Positions 49,060 to 60,950 of a DNA stretch of 64,000 bases are shown in pieces. A program made the position numbers and the translations under genes. Below the pieces are notes generated by a model. The model did not search any database, was not told where the DNA came from, and was given only the letters and a program-made list of their open reading frames with translations. How positions within the stretch are numbered: the stretch's first letter is position 1; each line of letters begins with the position of its first letter. Source of the stretch: Prosapia bicincta. Its lineage: Eukaryota > Arthropoda > Insecta > Hemiptera > Cercopidae. The DNA is taken from assembly GCA_036971475.1 (NCBI GenBank), contig JBAIZL010000002.1, positions 15,601,967 through 15,665,966 on the forward strand, given 5' to 3'.

Positions 49060-49480
49060 CTAGTCAAATCCTTATCCCTATTCTAGCTAAAACTTTATTC
49101 GTATCCTAGCCAAATCCACATCCCTGTCCTAGCCAAATCCTTACTCGTATCCTAGTCAAATCCTTATCTCTATCCTAGACAAAACCTTTTTCCTATCCTA
49201 TCCAAATCCTTACTCGTATCCTGACCATATCTTTATCCCTATCCTAGGCAAATCCACATTCCTGTCCTAGCCAAATCCTTACTCGTATCCTAGTCAAATC
49301 CTTATCTCTATCCTAGACAAAACCTTTTTCCTATCCTATCCAAATCCTTACTCGTATCCTGACCATATCTTTATCCCTATCCTAGGCAAAACCATATCCC
49401 GGTCCTAGCCAAATCCTTACTCGTACCCTAGCCAAATCCATATCCCTATCCTAGGCAAAATCTTATCCCTATCCCTAATT
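49060..49480. repeat. 23-bp minisatellite with 138-bp higher-order period
   Basis: The unit is close to TATCCTAGTCAAATCCTTAT plus CTC. A six-unit block starting AGCCAAATCCTTACTCGTAT at 49131 is repeated from 49269, exactly 138 bp (6 x 23) later, with few changes. Confidence 0.9.
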
Positions 49481-49769
49481 AAGGTTACGTTTAAATTTTG
49501 CAACTTTTAGGTAGTATTTGTGGTTTCTGACACCAAAAATGACTTGCTACAGTGTTTATCTGGGTAACATTGGAGAAAGGGAAGAAATCTAAGCTAGTAT
49601 CTGGTCAAGTATTGCCTTCAACGTAATTGTTTTTTATTCAATTCCCTTTCAACGTATTATTTTTATTAATATTTTCTTTAACATTCGATTAAACAGAGTA
49701 GGTCTGCATAGAACTCAAACTCCACGATTCCTTCATTTTCCGTAAATTCCTTGGATTAAATGGAAGTCT
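49481..49769. other. Unrecognised spacer between two arrays
   Basis: No feature supported. Confidence 0.4.
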
Positions 49770-52700
49770 TTATAATGTCAAATATCTGCAGGTGTTCAGG
49801 CTTACCTCACAGTAAATAGTAGAATTGCACATCAATTTAGCTAATAATAAATCATTTTAAAATAGCACTGTATTCTATACAGTCTCGCAACAATTGCGGC
49901 TGTATAATGTCAAATATCTGCAGGTGTTCAGGCTTACCTCACAGTAAATAGTAGAATTGCACATCAATTTAGCTAATAATAAATCATTTTAAAATAGCAC
50001 TGTATTCTATACAGTCTCGCAACAATTGCGGCTGTATAATGTCAAATATCTGCAGGTGTTCAGGCTTACCTCACAGTAAATAGTAGAATTGCACATCAAT
50101 TTAGCTAATAATAAATCATTTTAAAATAGCATTGTATTCTATACAGTCTCGCAACAATTGCGGCTGTATAATGTCAAATATCTGCAGGTGTTCAGGCTTA
50201 CCTCACAGTAAATAGTAGAATTGCACATCAATTTAGCTAATAATAAATCATTTTAAAATAGCACTGTATTCTATACAGTCTCGCAACAATTGCGGCTGTA
50301 TAATGTCAAATATCTGCAGGTGTTCAGGCTTACCTCACAGTAAATAGTAGAATTGCACATCAATTTAGCTAATAATAAATCATTTTAAAATAGCACTGTA
50401 TTCTATACAGTCTCGCAACAATTGCGGCTGTATAATGTCAAATATCTGCAGGTGTTCAGGCTTACCTCACAGTAAATAGTAGAATTGCACATCAATTTAG
50501 CTAATAATAAATCATTTTAAAATAGCACTGTATTCTATACAGTCTCGCAACAATTGCGGCTGTATAATGTCAAATATCTGCAGGTGTTCAGGCTTACCTC
50601 ACAGTAAATAGTAGAATTGCACATCAATTTAGCTAATAATAAATCATTTTAAAATAGCACTGTATTCTATACAGTCTCGCAACAATTGCGGCTGTATAAT
50701 GTCAAATATCTGCAGGTGTTCAGGCTTACCTCACAGTAAATAGTAGAATTGCACATCAATTTAGCTAATAATAAATCATTTTAAAATAGCACTGTATTCT
50801 ATACAGTCTCGCAACAATTGCGGCTGTATAATGTCAAATATCTGCAGGTGTTCAGGCTTACCTCACAGTAAATAGTAGAATTGCACATCAATTTAGCTAA
50901 TAATAAATCATTTTAAAATAGCACTGTATTCTATACAGTCTCGCAACAATTGCGGCTGTATAATGTCAAATATCTGCAGGTGTTCAGGCTTACCTCACAG
51001 TAAATAGTAGAATTGCACATCAATTTAGCTAATAATAAATCATTTTAAAATAGCACTGTATTCTATACAGTCTCGCAACAATTGCGGCTGTATAATGTCA
51101 AATATCTGCAGGTGTTCAGGCTTACCTCACAGTAAATAGTAGAATTGCACATCAATTTAGCTAATAATAAATCATTTTAAAATAGCACTGTATTCTATAC
51201 AGTCTCGCAACAATTGCGGCTGTATAATGTCAAATATCTGCAGGTGTTTAGGCTTACCTCACAGTATAACTAATAATAAATCATTTTAAAATAGCACTGT
51301 ATTCTATACAGTCTCGCAACAATTGCGGCTGTATAATGTCAAATATCTGCAGGTGTTCAGGCTTACCTCACAGTAAATAGTAGAATTGCACATCAATTTA
51401 GCTAATAATAAATCATTTTAAAATAGCACTGTATTCTATACAGTCTCGCAACAATTGCGGCTGTATAATGTCAAATATCTGCAGGTGTTCAGGCTTACCT
51501 CACAGTAAATAGTAGAATTGCACATCAATTTAGCTAATAATAAATCATTTTAAAATAGCACTGTATTCTATACAGTCTCGCAACAATTGCGGCTGTATAA
51601 TGTCAAATATCTGCAGGTGTTCAGGCTTACCTCACAGTAAATAGTAGAATTGCACATCAATTTAGCTAATAATAAATCATTTTAAAATAGCACTGTATTC
51701 TATACAGTCTCGCAACAATTGCAGCTGTATAATGTCAAATATCTGCAGGTGTTCAGGCTTACCTCACAGTAAATAGTAGAATTGCACATCAATTTAGCTA
51801 ATAATAAATCATTTTAAAATAGCACTGTATTCTATACAGTCTCGCAACAATTGCGGCTGTATAATGTCAAATATCTGCAGGTGTTCAGGCTTACCTCACA
51901 GTAAATAGTAGAATTGCACATCAATTTAGCTAATAATAAATCATTTTAAAATAGCACTGTATTCTATACAGTCTCGCAACAATTGCGGCTGTATAATGTC
52001 AAATATCTGCAGGTGTTCAGGCTTACCTCACAGTAAATAGTAGAATTGCACATCAATTTAGCTAATAATAAATCATTTTAAAATAGCACTGTATTCTATA
52101 CAGTCTCGCAACAATTGCGGCTGTATAATGTCAAATATCTGCAGGTGTTCAGGCTTACCTCACAGTAAATAGTAGAATTGCACATCAATTTAGCTAATAA
52201 TAAATCATTTTAAAATAGCACTGTATTCTATACAGTCTCGCAACAATTGCGGCTGTATAATGTCAAATATCTGCAGGTGTTCAGGCTTACCTCACAGTAA
52301 ATAGTAGAATTGCACATCAATTTTGCTAATAATAAATCATTTTAAAATAGCACTGTATTCTATACAGTCTCGCAACAATTGCGGCTGTATAATGTCAAAT
52401 ATCTGCAGGTGTTCAGGCTTACCTCACAGTAAATAGTAGAATTGCACATCAATTTAGCTAATAATAAATCATTTTAAAATAGCACTGTATTCTATACAGT
52501 CTCGCAACAATTGCGGCTGTATAATGTCAAATATCTGCAGGTGTTCAGGCTTACCTCACAGTAAATAGTAGAATTGCACATCAATTTAGCTAATAATAAA
52601 TCATTTTAAAATAGCACTGTATTCTATACAGTCTCGCAACAATTGCGGCTGTATAATGTCAAATATCTGCAGGTGTTCAGGCTTACCTCACAGTAAATAG

Positions 52701-52919
52701 TAGAATTGCACATCAATTTAGCTAATAATAAATCATTTTAAAATAGCACTGTATTCTATACAGTCTCGCAACAATTGCGGCTGTATAATGTCAAATATCT
52801 GCAGGTGTTCAGGCTTACCTCACAGTAAATAGTAGAATTGCACATCAATTTAGCTAATAATAAATCATTTTAAAATAGCACTGTATTCTATACAGTCTCG
52901 CAACAATTGCGGCTGTATA
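49770..52919. repeat. 132-bp satellite, about 24 copies
   Basis: The period is exactly 132 bp (TATAATGTCA at 49771, 49903, 50035). The unit includes ATATCTGCAGGTGTTCAGGC, TTACCTCACAGTAAATAG, GCACATCAATTTAGC and CGCAACAATTGCGGCTGT. Copies are almost identical; visible exceptions are a C/T near 50131, GTTTAGG near 51247, a 23-bp deletion near 51267, TTGCAGC near 51720 and TTTTGC near 52322. Each unit contains a hairpin, CGCAA-CAA-TTGCG, flanked by ACAG / CTGT. There is no open frame. Confidence 0.98.
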
Positions 52920-53411
52920 AATGGAAACACACTGGAGAGCAGGGAAATATTAAATGAAGACGACCGCCCTTCACAGAGATAAACATAATAAATCTTCAGA
53001 CATCGTGAAGAGCGCCATTAATCTTGCGTCAACTTGATGGCTCGATGCTCAAAACATTATTTTTCTGTTTACGATTTTGATAAAACACATTTGCAATGAG
53101 ATAAATAGAATCGCAACACACTCGTCACTTAGCTAGCCGTTTACAGTGGGCCTGGCTTAATCAATCATATGGACCCCAGTTGCAGCTTCCGTCGCTAGTT
53201 TCTTTAAAACGTTTTTATCATTTATATGTACATGTGTGAGTAATTACAAAGTAAGCAAGATTTATATTCTCGCTATACTAAGCATTTTATTTTTTTGTTT
53301 TTAATTTTAGTGCAATTCCAGGCTATTGTCCTAATAAAATTAAATAGAATTTTGTGCTTATAATTATTCTAATGCTTAGAATAAGAATTAGAACAAATAA
53401 TGCATGAACCA
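52920..53411. other. Unrecognised sequence
   Basis: No feature supported. Confidence 0.4.
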
Positions 53412-53480
53412 AAGAACCTGGATTCGATCTATGGTCTCGCCGAACATCATATGTGCTATACGGCGCTTGGGTTTGATTAA
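53412..53480 (-). pseudogene. Possible tRNA-like relic
   Basis: The minus strand has AAACCCAAGCGCCGTATAG, then TTCGGCGAGACCATAGATCG and AATCC, recalling the AGCGCC D-arm end and GATCGAATCC B-box of tRNA-derived repeats. The arms do not fold cleanly, so this is weak. Confidence 0.25.
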
Positions 53481-53509
53481 CCTGTGTAAATCAGTATCTT
53501 GTACAGTAT

Positions 53510-53510
<1 letters not shown>

Positions 53511-53553
<43 letters not shown>
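53511..53553. repeat. (GA)n microsatellite
   Basis: About 43 bp of pure AG repeat. Confidence 0.97.
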
Positions 53554-53557
<4 letters not shown>

Positions 53558-53829
53558 TTCATTTTAGATAGAAAGTATCGTAATATATGCTGCAGATACA
53601 AAGCCAAAACAAACTAAACAAACAAAATATTAAAACAGTAAAAAAGACCCAAGAAGATGTGTAATAAATGACGGAATGGTGTTCATCTATGATTTCTTGC
53701 TTTTAACATATGTTACTCAACAGATCTTTCGAGACAAGAAAACAGGTGATTTCAAGCTCCGCAAAACATAAATAATAAATAAAAGGTTATATAAGATACA
53801 CAAACTCAAGAGTTTGTTTTATCATTCTT

Positions 53830-53966
53830 AATATTGTAACTCCTGAAGATGTTGGTAATGTAAGCCAACGAAAAGCTTTGAGTTTATTGTTCAATAAATT
53901 AAATATTCCTGTACTTGTGTATATTATTTGATCTTAAAAATATTCTAACAGGAAAACACATTTGAT

Positions 53967-54025
<59 letters not shown>
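53830..54025 (+). mobile_element. Penelope-like terminal repeat, copy F (solo)
   Basis: Ribozyme, tail with AATATTCCTGTACTTGTG and AACAGGAAAACAC, then (TA)n at about 53971-54025. It is a diverged member of the same family. Confidence 0.7.
53838..53884 (+). ncRNA. Hammerhead ribozyme motif, copy F
   Basis: Stem I AACTC / GAGTT (5 pairs; the other copies have ATTC / GAAT, so both strands changed together), core CTGAAGA (fits CUGANGA), stem II GTTGG / CCAAC, GAAA, AGCTT-type stem III, UH = UU. The core is intact. Confidence 0.75.
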
Positions 54026-54029
<4 letters not shown>

Positions 54030-54199
54030 ATATAATATTTTAAGTGTAAATTTTCAACATAGAAAATTGACAAACAAACAAACCTATAATTAGCTGACAC
54101 TAGATAAACTAGCCTCAATTATTTGAGGTATTCTAGAAAGATGGGATTGTTCCCTACTATAGACATACCTAATATATGGCAAGTAAACAAAAATGTGGC
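54026..54199. other. Junction before the terminal satellite
   Basis: AT-rich unique-looking sequence; satellite-like GGTTAGTGTAGG words begin at about 54210. Confidence 0.4.
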
Positions 54200-55212
54200 A
54201 AAGTTTCGTTAGGTTAGTGTAGGTAAAATAAGGTTATGTATGCTTTGATTATTCCATAATCTAGACATATATTAATCCCTCCAAATACCATAATGGTATG
54301 TGTCGATTTTACCGGGACATATTGACAAACAGACAAAAACATGGCAAGATTATGTTAGGTTAGGTTATGTTAAGTGGGATTAGGTTACAAAGGTTGGGCT
54401 GTTTTATAATATAGACAAAACATATATTATGTAATCAAAACACTGTAATGGTATGCATCGATTTTCACCGGAGTATATTGACGAACAAACAAAAATATGA
54501 CAAGGTTAGGTTAGGTAAGATTAGGTTAGGTAAGAATATATTAGGTTAGGTTAAGTTAGGTGAGATTAGGTTACAAAGGTTGGAATATTCTATAAGATAG
54601 ACATATATTATGTAATCAACACACTATAATGGTATGCATCGATTTTCACCGGAGTATATTGACGAACAAACAAAAATATGACAAGGTTAGGCTAGGTAAG
54701 ATTAGGTTAGGTAAGAATATATTAGGTTAGGTTAAGTTAGGTGAGATTAGGTTACAAAGGTTGGAATATTCTATAATATAGATATATATTATGTAATCAA
54801 CACACTATAATGGTATGCATCGATTTTCACGATATATTGACGAACAGACAAAGATAGGATAAGATTAGGTAAGGTTAGGTTACTAAAAAGTAAGCAACAA
54901 AGTATCGATTATTCCATAATGTAGACAAATATTAGGTAATTTAAACACTATAGGTATATATATATATATATATGGATTTTAACCGTGGTATATTGACGAA
55001 CAAACAAAAATTTGACAAGATTAGGTTATGTAAGAATATTTTAGGTTAGGTTCAGCCAGGTGAGATTAGGTTAAAAGGTTGGAATATTCTATAATATAGA
55101 CATATATTATGTAATACAGACACTATAATGTATGTATCGATTTTCACTGAGGTTTATTGACGAACAGACAAAAATATAAGAGTAGGTAAGGTTAGGCAAG
55201 TAAAAATTAGGC
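54200..55212. repeat. Diverged satellite edge, ~180-bp monomers rich in TTAGG-like words
   Basis: About six irregular units have AGGTTAGGTAAGATTAGGTT, ACAAAGGTTGGAATATTC, ATAATGGTATGCATCGATTT, CACCGGAGTATATTGACG and AACAAACAAAAATATGAC. Block order and words match the 131-bp satellite (ACAAGG-TT, CTTTATGGTATGTATAGA, TATATTGCCAAATAAAATGA, GGTTAGATTAGG), so the two are homologous. Confidence 0.85.
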
Positions 55213-56234
55213 TACAATGTTTCGGTTATTCCTTTATACAGGCAAATATGAGGTTATGCAAATACTTTATGGTATGTATAGAAGTTATATTGCCAAATAA
55301 AATGAAACTGAGAAAGTTTAGGTTAGATTAGGTAAGATTAGGTTACAAGGTTTCGGTTACTCCTTTATACAGGCAAATATGAGGTTATGCAAATACTTTA
55401 TGGTATGTATAGAAGTTATATTGACAAATAAAATGAAACTGAGAAAGTTTAGGTTAGATTAAGTAAGATTAGGCTACAATGTTTCGGTTATTCCTTTATA
55501 CAGGCAAATATGAGGTTATGCAAATACTTTATGGTATGTATAGAAGTTATATTGCCAAATAAAATGAAACTGAGAAAGTTTAAGTTAGATTAAGTAAGAT
55601 TAGGCTACAATGTTTCGGTTATTCCTTTATACAGGCAAATATGAGGTTATGCAAATACTTTATGGTATGTATAGAAGTTATATTGCCAAATAAAATGAAA
55701 CTGAGAAAGTTTAGGTTAGATTAAGTAAGATTAGGCTACAAGGTTTCGGTTATTCCTTTATACAGGCAAATATGAGGTTATGCAAATACTTTATGGTATG
55801 TATAGAAGTTATATTGCCAAATAAAATGAAACTGAGAAAGTTTAGGTTAGATTAAGTAAGATTAGGCTACAATGTTTCGGTTATTCCTTTATACAGGCAA
55901 ATATGAGGTTATGCAAATACTTTATGGTATGTATAGAAGTTATATTGCCAAATAAAATGAAACTGAGAAAGTTTAGGTTAGATTAAGTAAGATTAGGCTA
56001 CAATGTTTCGGTTATTCCTTTATACAGGCAAATATGAGGTTATGCAAATACTTTATGGTATGTATAGAAGTTATATTGCCAAATAAAATGAAACTGAGAA
56101 AGTTTAGGTTAGATTAAGTAAGATTAGGCTACAATGTTTCGGTTATTCCTTTATACAGGCAAATATGAGGTTATGCAAATACTTTATGGTATGTATAGAA
56201 GTTATATTGCCAAATAAAATGAAACTGAGAAAGT

Positions 56235-58592
56235 TTAGGTTAGATTAGGTAAGATTAGGCTACAAGGTTTCGGTTATTCCTTTATACAGGCAAATATGAG
56301 GTTATGCAAATACTTTATGGTATGTATAGAAGTTATATTGCCAAATAAAATGAAACTGAGAAAGTTTAAGTTAGATTAAGTAAGATTAGGCTACAATGTT
56401 TCGGTTATTCCTTTATACAGGCAAATATGAGGTTATGCAAATACTTTATGGTATGTATAGAAGTTATATTGCCAAATAAAATGAAACTGAGAAAGTTTAG
56501 GTTAGATTAGGTAAGATTAGGTTACAAGGTTTCGGTTATTCCTTTATACAGGCAAATATGAGGTTATGCAAATACTTTATGGTATGTATAGAAGTTATAT
56601 TGCCAAATAAAATGAAACTGAGAAAGTTTAGGTTAGATTAGGTAAGATTAGGTTACAAGGTTTCGGTTATTCCTTTATACAGGCAAATATGAGGTTATTC
56701 AAATACTTTATGGTATGTATAGAAGTTATATTGCCAAATAAAATGAAACTGAGAAAGTTTAGGTTAGATTAGGTAAGATTAGGTTACAAGGTTTCGGTTA
56801 TTCCTTTATACAGGCAAATATGAGGTTATTCAAATACTTTATGGTATGTATAGAAGTTATATTGCCAAATAAAATGAAACTGAGAAAGTTTAGGTTAGAT
56901 TAGGTAAGATTAGGTTACAAGGTTTCGGTTATTCCTTTATACAGGCAAATATGAGGTTATTCAAATACTTTATGGTATGTATAGAAGTTATATTGCCAAA
57001 TAAAATGAAACTGAGAAAGTTTAGGTTAGATTAGGTAAGATTAGGTTACAAGGTTTCGGTTATTCCTTTATACAGGCAAATATGAGGTTATGCAAATACT
57101 TTATGGTATGTATAGAAGTTATATTGCCAAATAAAATGAAACTGAGAAAGTTTAGGTTAGATTAGGTAAGATTAGGTTACAAGGTTTCGGTTACTCCTTT
57201 ATACAGGCAAATATGAGGTTATGCAAATACTTTATGGTATGTATAGAAGTTATATTGCCAAATAAAATGAAACTGAGAAAGTTTAGGTTAGATTAGGTAA
57301 GATTAGGTTACAAGGTTTCGGTTATTCCTTTATACAGGCAAATATGAGGTTATTCAAATACTTTATGGTATGTATAGAAGTTATATTGCCAAATAAAATG
57401 AAACTGAGAAAGTTTAGGTTAGATTAGGTAAGATTAGGTTACAAGGTTTCGGTTATTCCTTTATACAGGCAAATATGAGGTTATTCAAATACTTTATGGT
57501 ATGTATAGAAGTTATATGGCCAAATAAAATGAAACTGAGAAAGTTTAGGTTAGATTAGGTAAGATTAGGTTACAAGGTTTCGGTTATTCCTTTATACAGG
57601 CAAATATGAGGTTATTCAAATACTTTATGGTATGTATAGAAGTTATATTGCCAAATAAAATGAAACTGAGAAAGTTTAGGTTAGATTAGGTAAGATTAGG
57701 TTACAAGGTTTCGGTTATTCCTTTATACAGGCAAATAAGAGGTTATTCAAATACTTTATGGTATGTATAGAAGTTATATTGCCAAATAAAATGAAACTGA
57801 GAAAGTTTAGGTTAGATTAGGTAAGATTAGGTTACAAGGTTTCGGTTATTCCTTTATACAGGCAAATATAAGGTTATGCAAATACTTTATGGTATGTATA
57901 GAAGTTATATTGCCAAATAAAATGAAACTGAGAAAGTTTAGGTTAGATTAGGTAAGATTAGGTTACAAGGTTTCGGTTATTCCTTTATACAGGCAAATAT
58001 AAGGTTATTCAAATACTTTATGGTATGTATAGAAGTTATATTGCCAAATAAAATGAAACTGAGAAAGTTTAGGTTAGATTAGGTAAGATTAGGTTACAAG
58101 GTTTCGGTTATTCCTTTATACAGGCAAATATGAGGTTATGCAAATACTTTATGGTATGTATAGAAGTTATATTGCCAAATAAAATGAAACTGAGAAAGTT
58201 TAGGTTAGATTAGGTAAGATTAGGTTACAAGGTTTCGGTTATTCCTTTATACAGGCAAATATGAGGTTATTCAAATACTTTATGGTATGTATAGAAGTTA
58301 TATTGCCAAATAAAATGACACTGAGAAAGTTTAGGTTAGATTAGGTAAGATTAGGTTACAAGGTTTCGGTTATTCCTTTATACAGGCAAATATGAGGTTA
58401 TTCAAATACTTTATGGTATGTATAGAAGTTATATTGCCAAATAAAATGAAACTGAGAAAGTTTAGGTTAGATTAGGTAAGATTAGGTTACAAGGTTTCGG
58501 TTATTCCTTTATACAGGCAAATATGAGGTTATGCAAATACTTTATGGTATGTATAGAAGTTATATTGCCAAATAAAATGAAACTGAGAAAGT
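56235..58592. repeat. Higher-order satellite block 1 (18 monomers)
   Basis: Private variants here recur exactly 2358 bp (18 x 131) later: TTACTCC at 57191, TATATGGCC at 57513, GCAAATAAGA at 57731, TAAAATGACA at 58311, GCAAATATAAGG at 57993. Boundaries are approximate. Confidence 0.9.
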
Positions 58593-60950
58593 TTAGGTTA
58601 GATTAGGTAAGATTAGGCTACAAGGTTTCGGTTATTCCTTTATACAGGCAAATATGAGGTTATGCAAATACTTTATGGTATGTATAGAAGTTATATTGCC
58701 AAATAAAATGAAACTGAGAAAGTTTAAGTTAGATTAAGTAAGATTAGGCTACAATGTTTCGGTTATTCCTTTATACAGGCAAATATGAGGTTATGCAAAT
58801 ACTTTATGGTATGTATAGAAGTTATATTGCCAAATAAAATGAAACTGAGAAAGTTTAGGTTAGATTAGGTAAGATTAGGTTACAAGGTTTCGGTTATTCC
58901 TTTATACAGGCAAATATGAGGTTATGCAAATACTTTATGGTATGTATAGAAGTTATATTGCCAAATAAAATGAAACTGAGAAAGTTTAGGTTAGATTAGG
59001 TAAGATTAGGTTACAAGGTTTCGGTTATTCCTTTATACAGGCAAATATGAGGTTATTCAAATACTTTATGGTATGTATAGAAGTTATATTGCCAAATAAA
59101 ATGAAACTGAGAAAGTTTAGGTTAGATTAGGTAAGATTAGGTTACAAGGTTTCGGTTATTCCTTTATACAGGCAAATATGAGGTTATTCAAATACTTTAT
59201 GGTATGTATAGAAGTTATATTGCCAAATAAAATGAAACTGAGAAAGTTTAGGTTAGATTAGGTAAGATTAGGTTACAAGGTTTCGGTTATTCCTTTATAC
59301 AGGCAAATATGAGGTTATTCAAATACTTTATGGTATGTATAGAAGTTATATTGCCAAATAAAATGAAACTGAGAAAGTTTAGGTTAGATTAGGTAAGATT
59401 AGGTTACAAGGTTTCGGTTATTCCTTTATACAGGCAAATATGAGGTTATGCAAATACTTTATGGTATGTATAGAAGTTATATTGCCAAATAAAATGAAAC
59501 TGAGAAAGTTTAGGTTAGATTAGGTAAGATTAGGTTACAAGGTTTCGGTTACTCCTTTATACAGGCAAATATGAGGTTATGCAAATACTTTATGGTATGT
59601 ATAGAAGTTATATTGCCAAATAAAATGAAACTGAGAAAGTTTAGGTTAGATTAGGTAAGATTAGGTTACAAGGTTTCGGTTATTCCTTTATACAGGCAAA
59701 TATGAGGTTATTCAAATACTTTATGGTATGTATAGAAGTTATATTGCCAAATAAAATGAAACTGAGAAAGTTTAGGTTAGATTAGGTAAGATTAGGTTAC
59801 AAGGTTTCGGTTATTCCTTTATACAGGCAAATATGAGGTTATTCAAATACTTTATGGTATGTATAGAAGTTATATGGCCAAATAAAATGAAACTGAGAAA
59901 GTTTAGGTTAGATTAGGTAAGATTAGGTTACAAGGTTTCGGTTATTCCTTTATACAGGCAAATATGAGGTTATTCAAATACTTTATGGTATGTATAGAAG
60001 TTATATTGCCAAATAAAATGAAACTGAGAAAGTTTAGGTTAGATTAGGTAAGATTAGGTTACAAGGTTTCGGTTATTCCTTTATACAGGCAAATAAGAGG
60101 TTATTCAAATACTTTATGGTATGTATAGAAGTTATATTGCCAAATAAAATGAAACTGAGAAAGTTTAGGTTAGATTAGGTAAGATTAGGTTACAAGGTTT
60201 CGGTTATTCCTTTATACAGGCAAATATAAGGTTATGCAAATACTTTATGGTATGTATAGAAGTTATATTGCCAAATAAAATGAAACTGAGAAAGTTTAGG
60301 TTAGATTAGGTAAGATTAGGTTACAAGGTTTCGGTTATTCCTTTATACAGGCAAATATAAGGTTATTCAAATACTTTATGGTATGTATAGAAGTTATATT
60401 GCCAAATAAAATGAAACTGAGAAAGTTTAGGTTAGATTAGGTAAGATTAGGTTACAAGGTTTCGGTTATTCCTTTATACAGGCAAATATGAGGTTATGCA
60501 AATACTTTATGGTATGTATAGAAGTTATATTGCCAAATAAAATGAAACTGAGAAAGTTTAGGTTAGATTAGGTAAGATTAGGTTACAAGGTTTCGGTTAT
60601 TCCTTTATACAGGCAAATATGAGGTTATTCAAATACTTTATGGTATGTATAGAAGTTATATTGCCAAATAAAATGACACTGAGAAAGTTTAGGTTAGATT
60701 AGGTAAGATTAGGTTACAAGGTTTCGGTTATTCCTTTATACAGGCAAATATGAGGTTATTCAAATACTTTATGGTATGTATAGAAGTTATATTGCCAAAT
60801 AAAATGAAACTGAGAAAGTTTAGGTTAGATTAGGTAAGATTAGGTTACAAGGTTTCGGTTATTCCTTTATACAGGCAAATATGAGGTTATGCAAATACTT
60901 TATGGTATGTATAGAAGTTATATTGCCAAATAAAATGAAACTGAGAAAGT
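58593..60950. repeat. Higher-order satellite block 2 (18 monomers)
   Basis: Direct duplicate of the preceding block, with the same variants at 59549, 59871, 60089, 60669 and 60351. A related third block appears to follow to about 63308, sharing GCAAATATAAGG at 62709 and the G/T order of nearly all monomers but lacking the other private variants. Confidence 0.9.
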
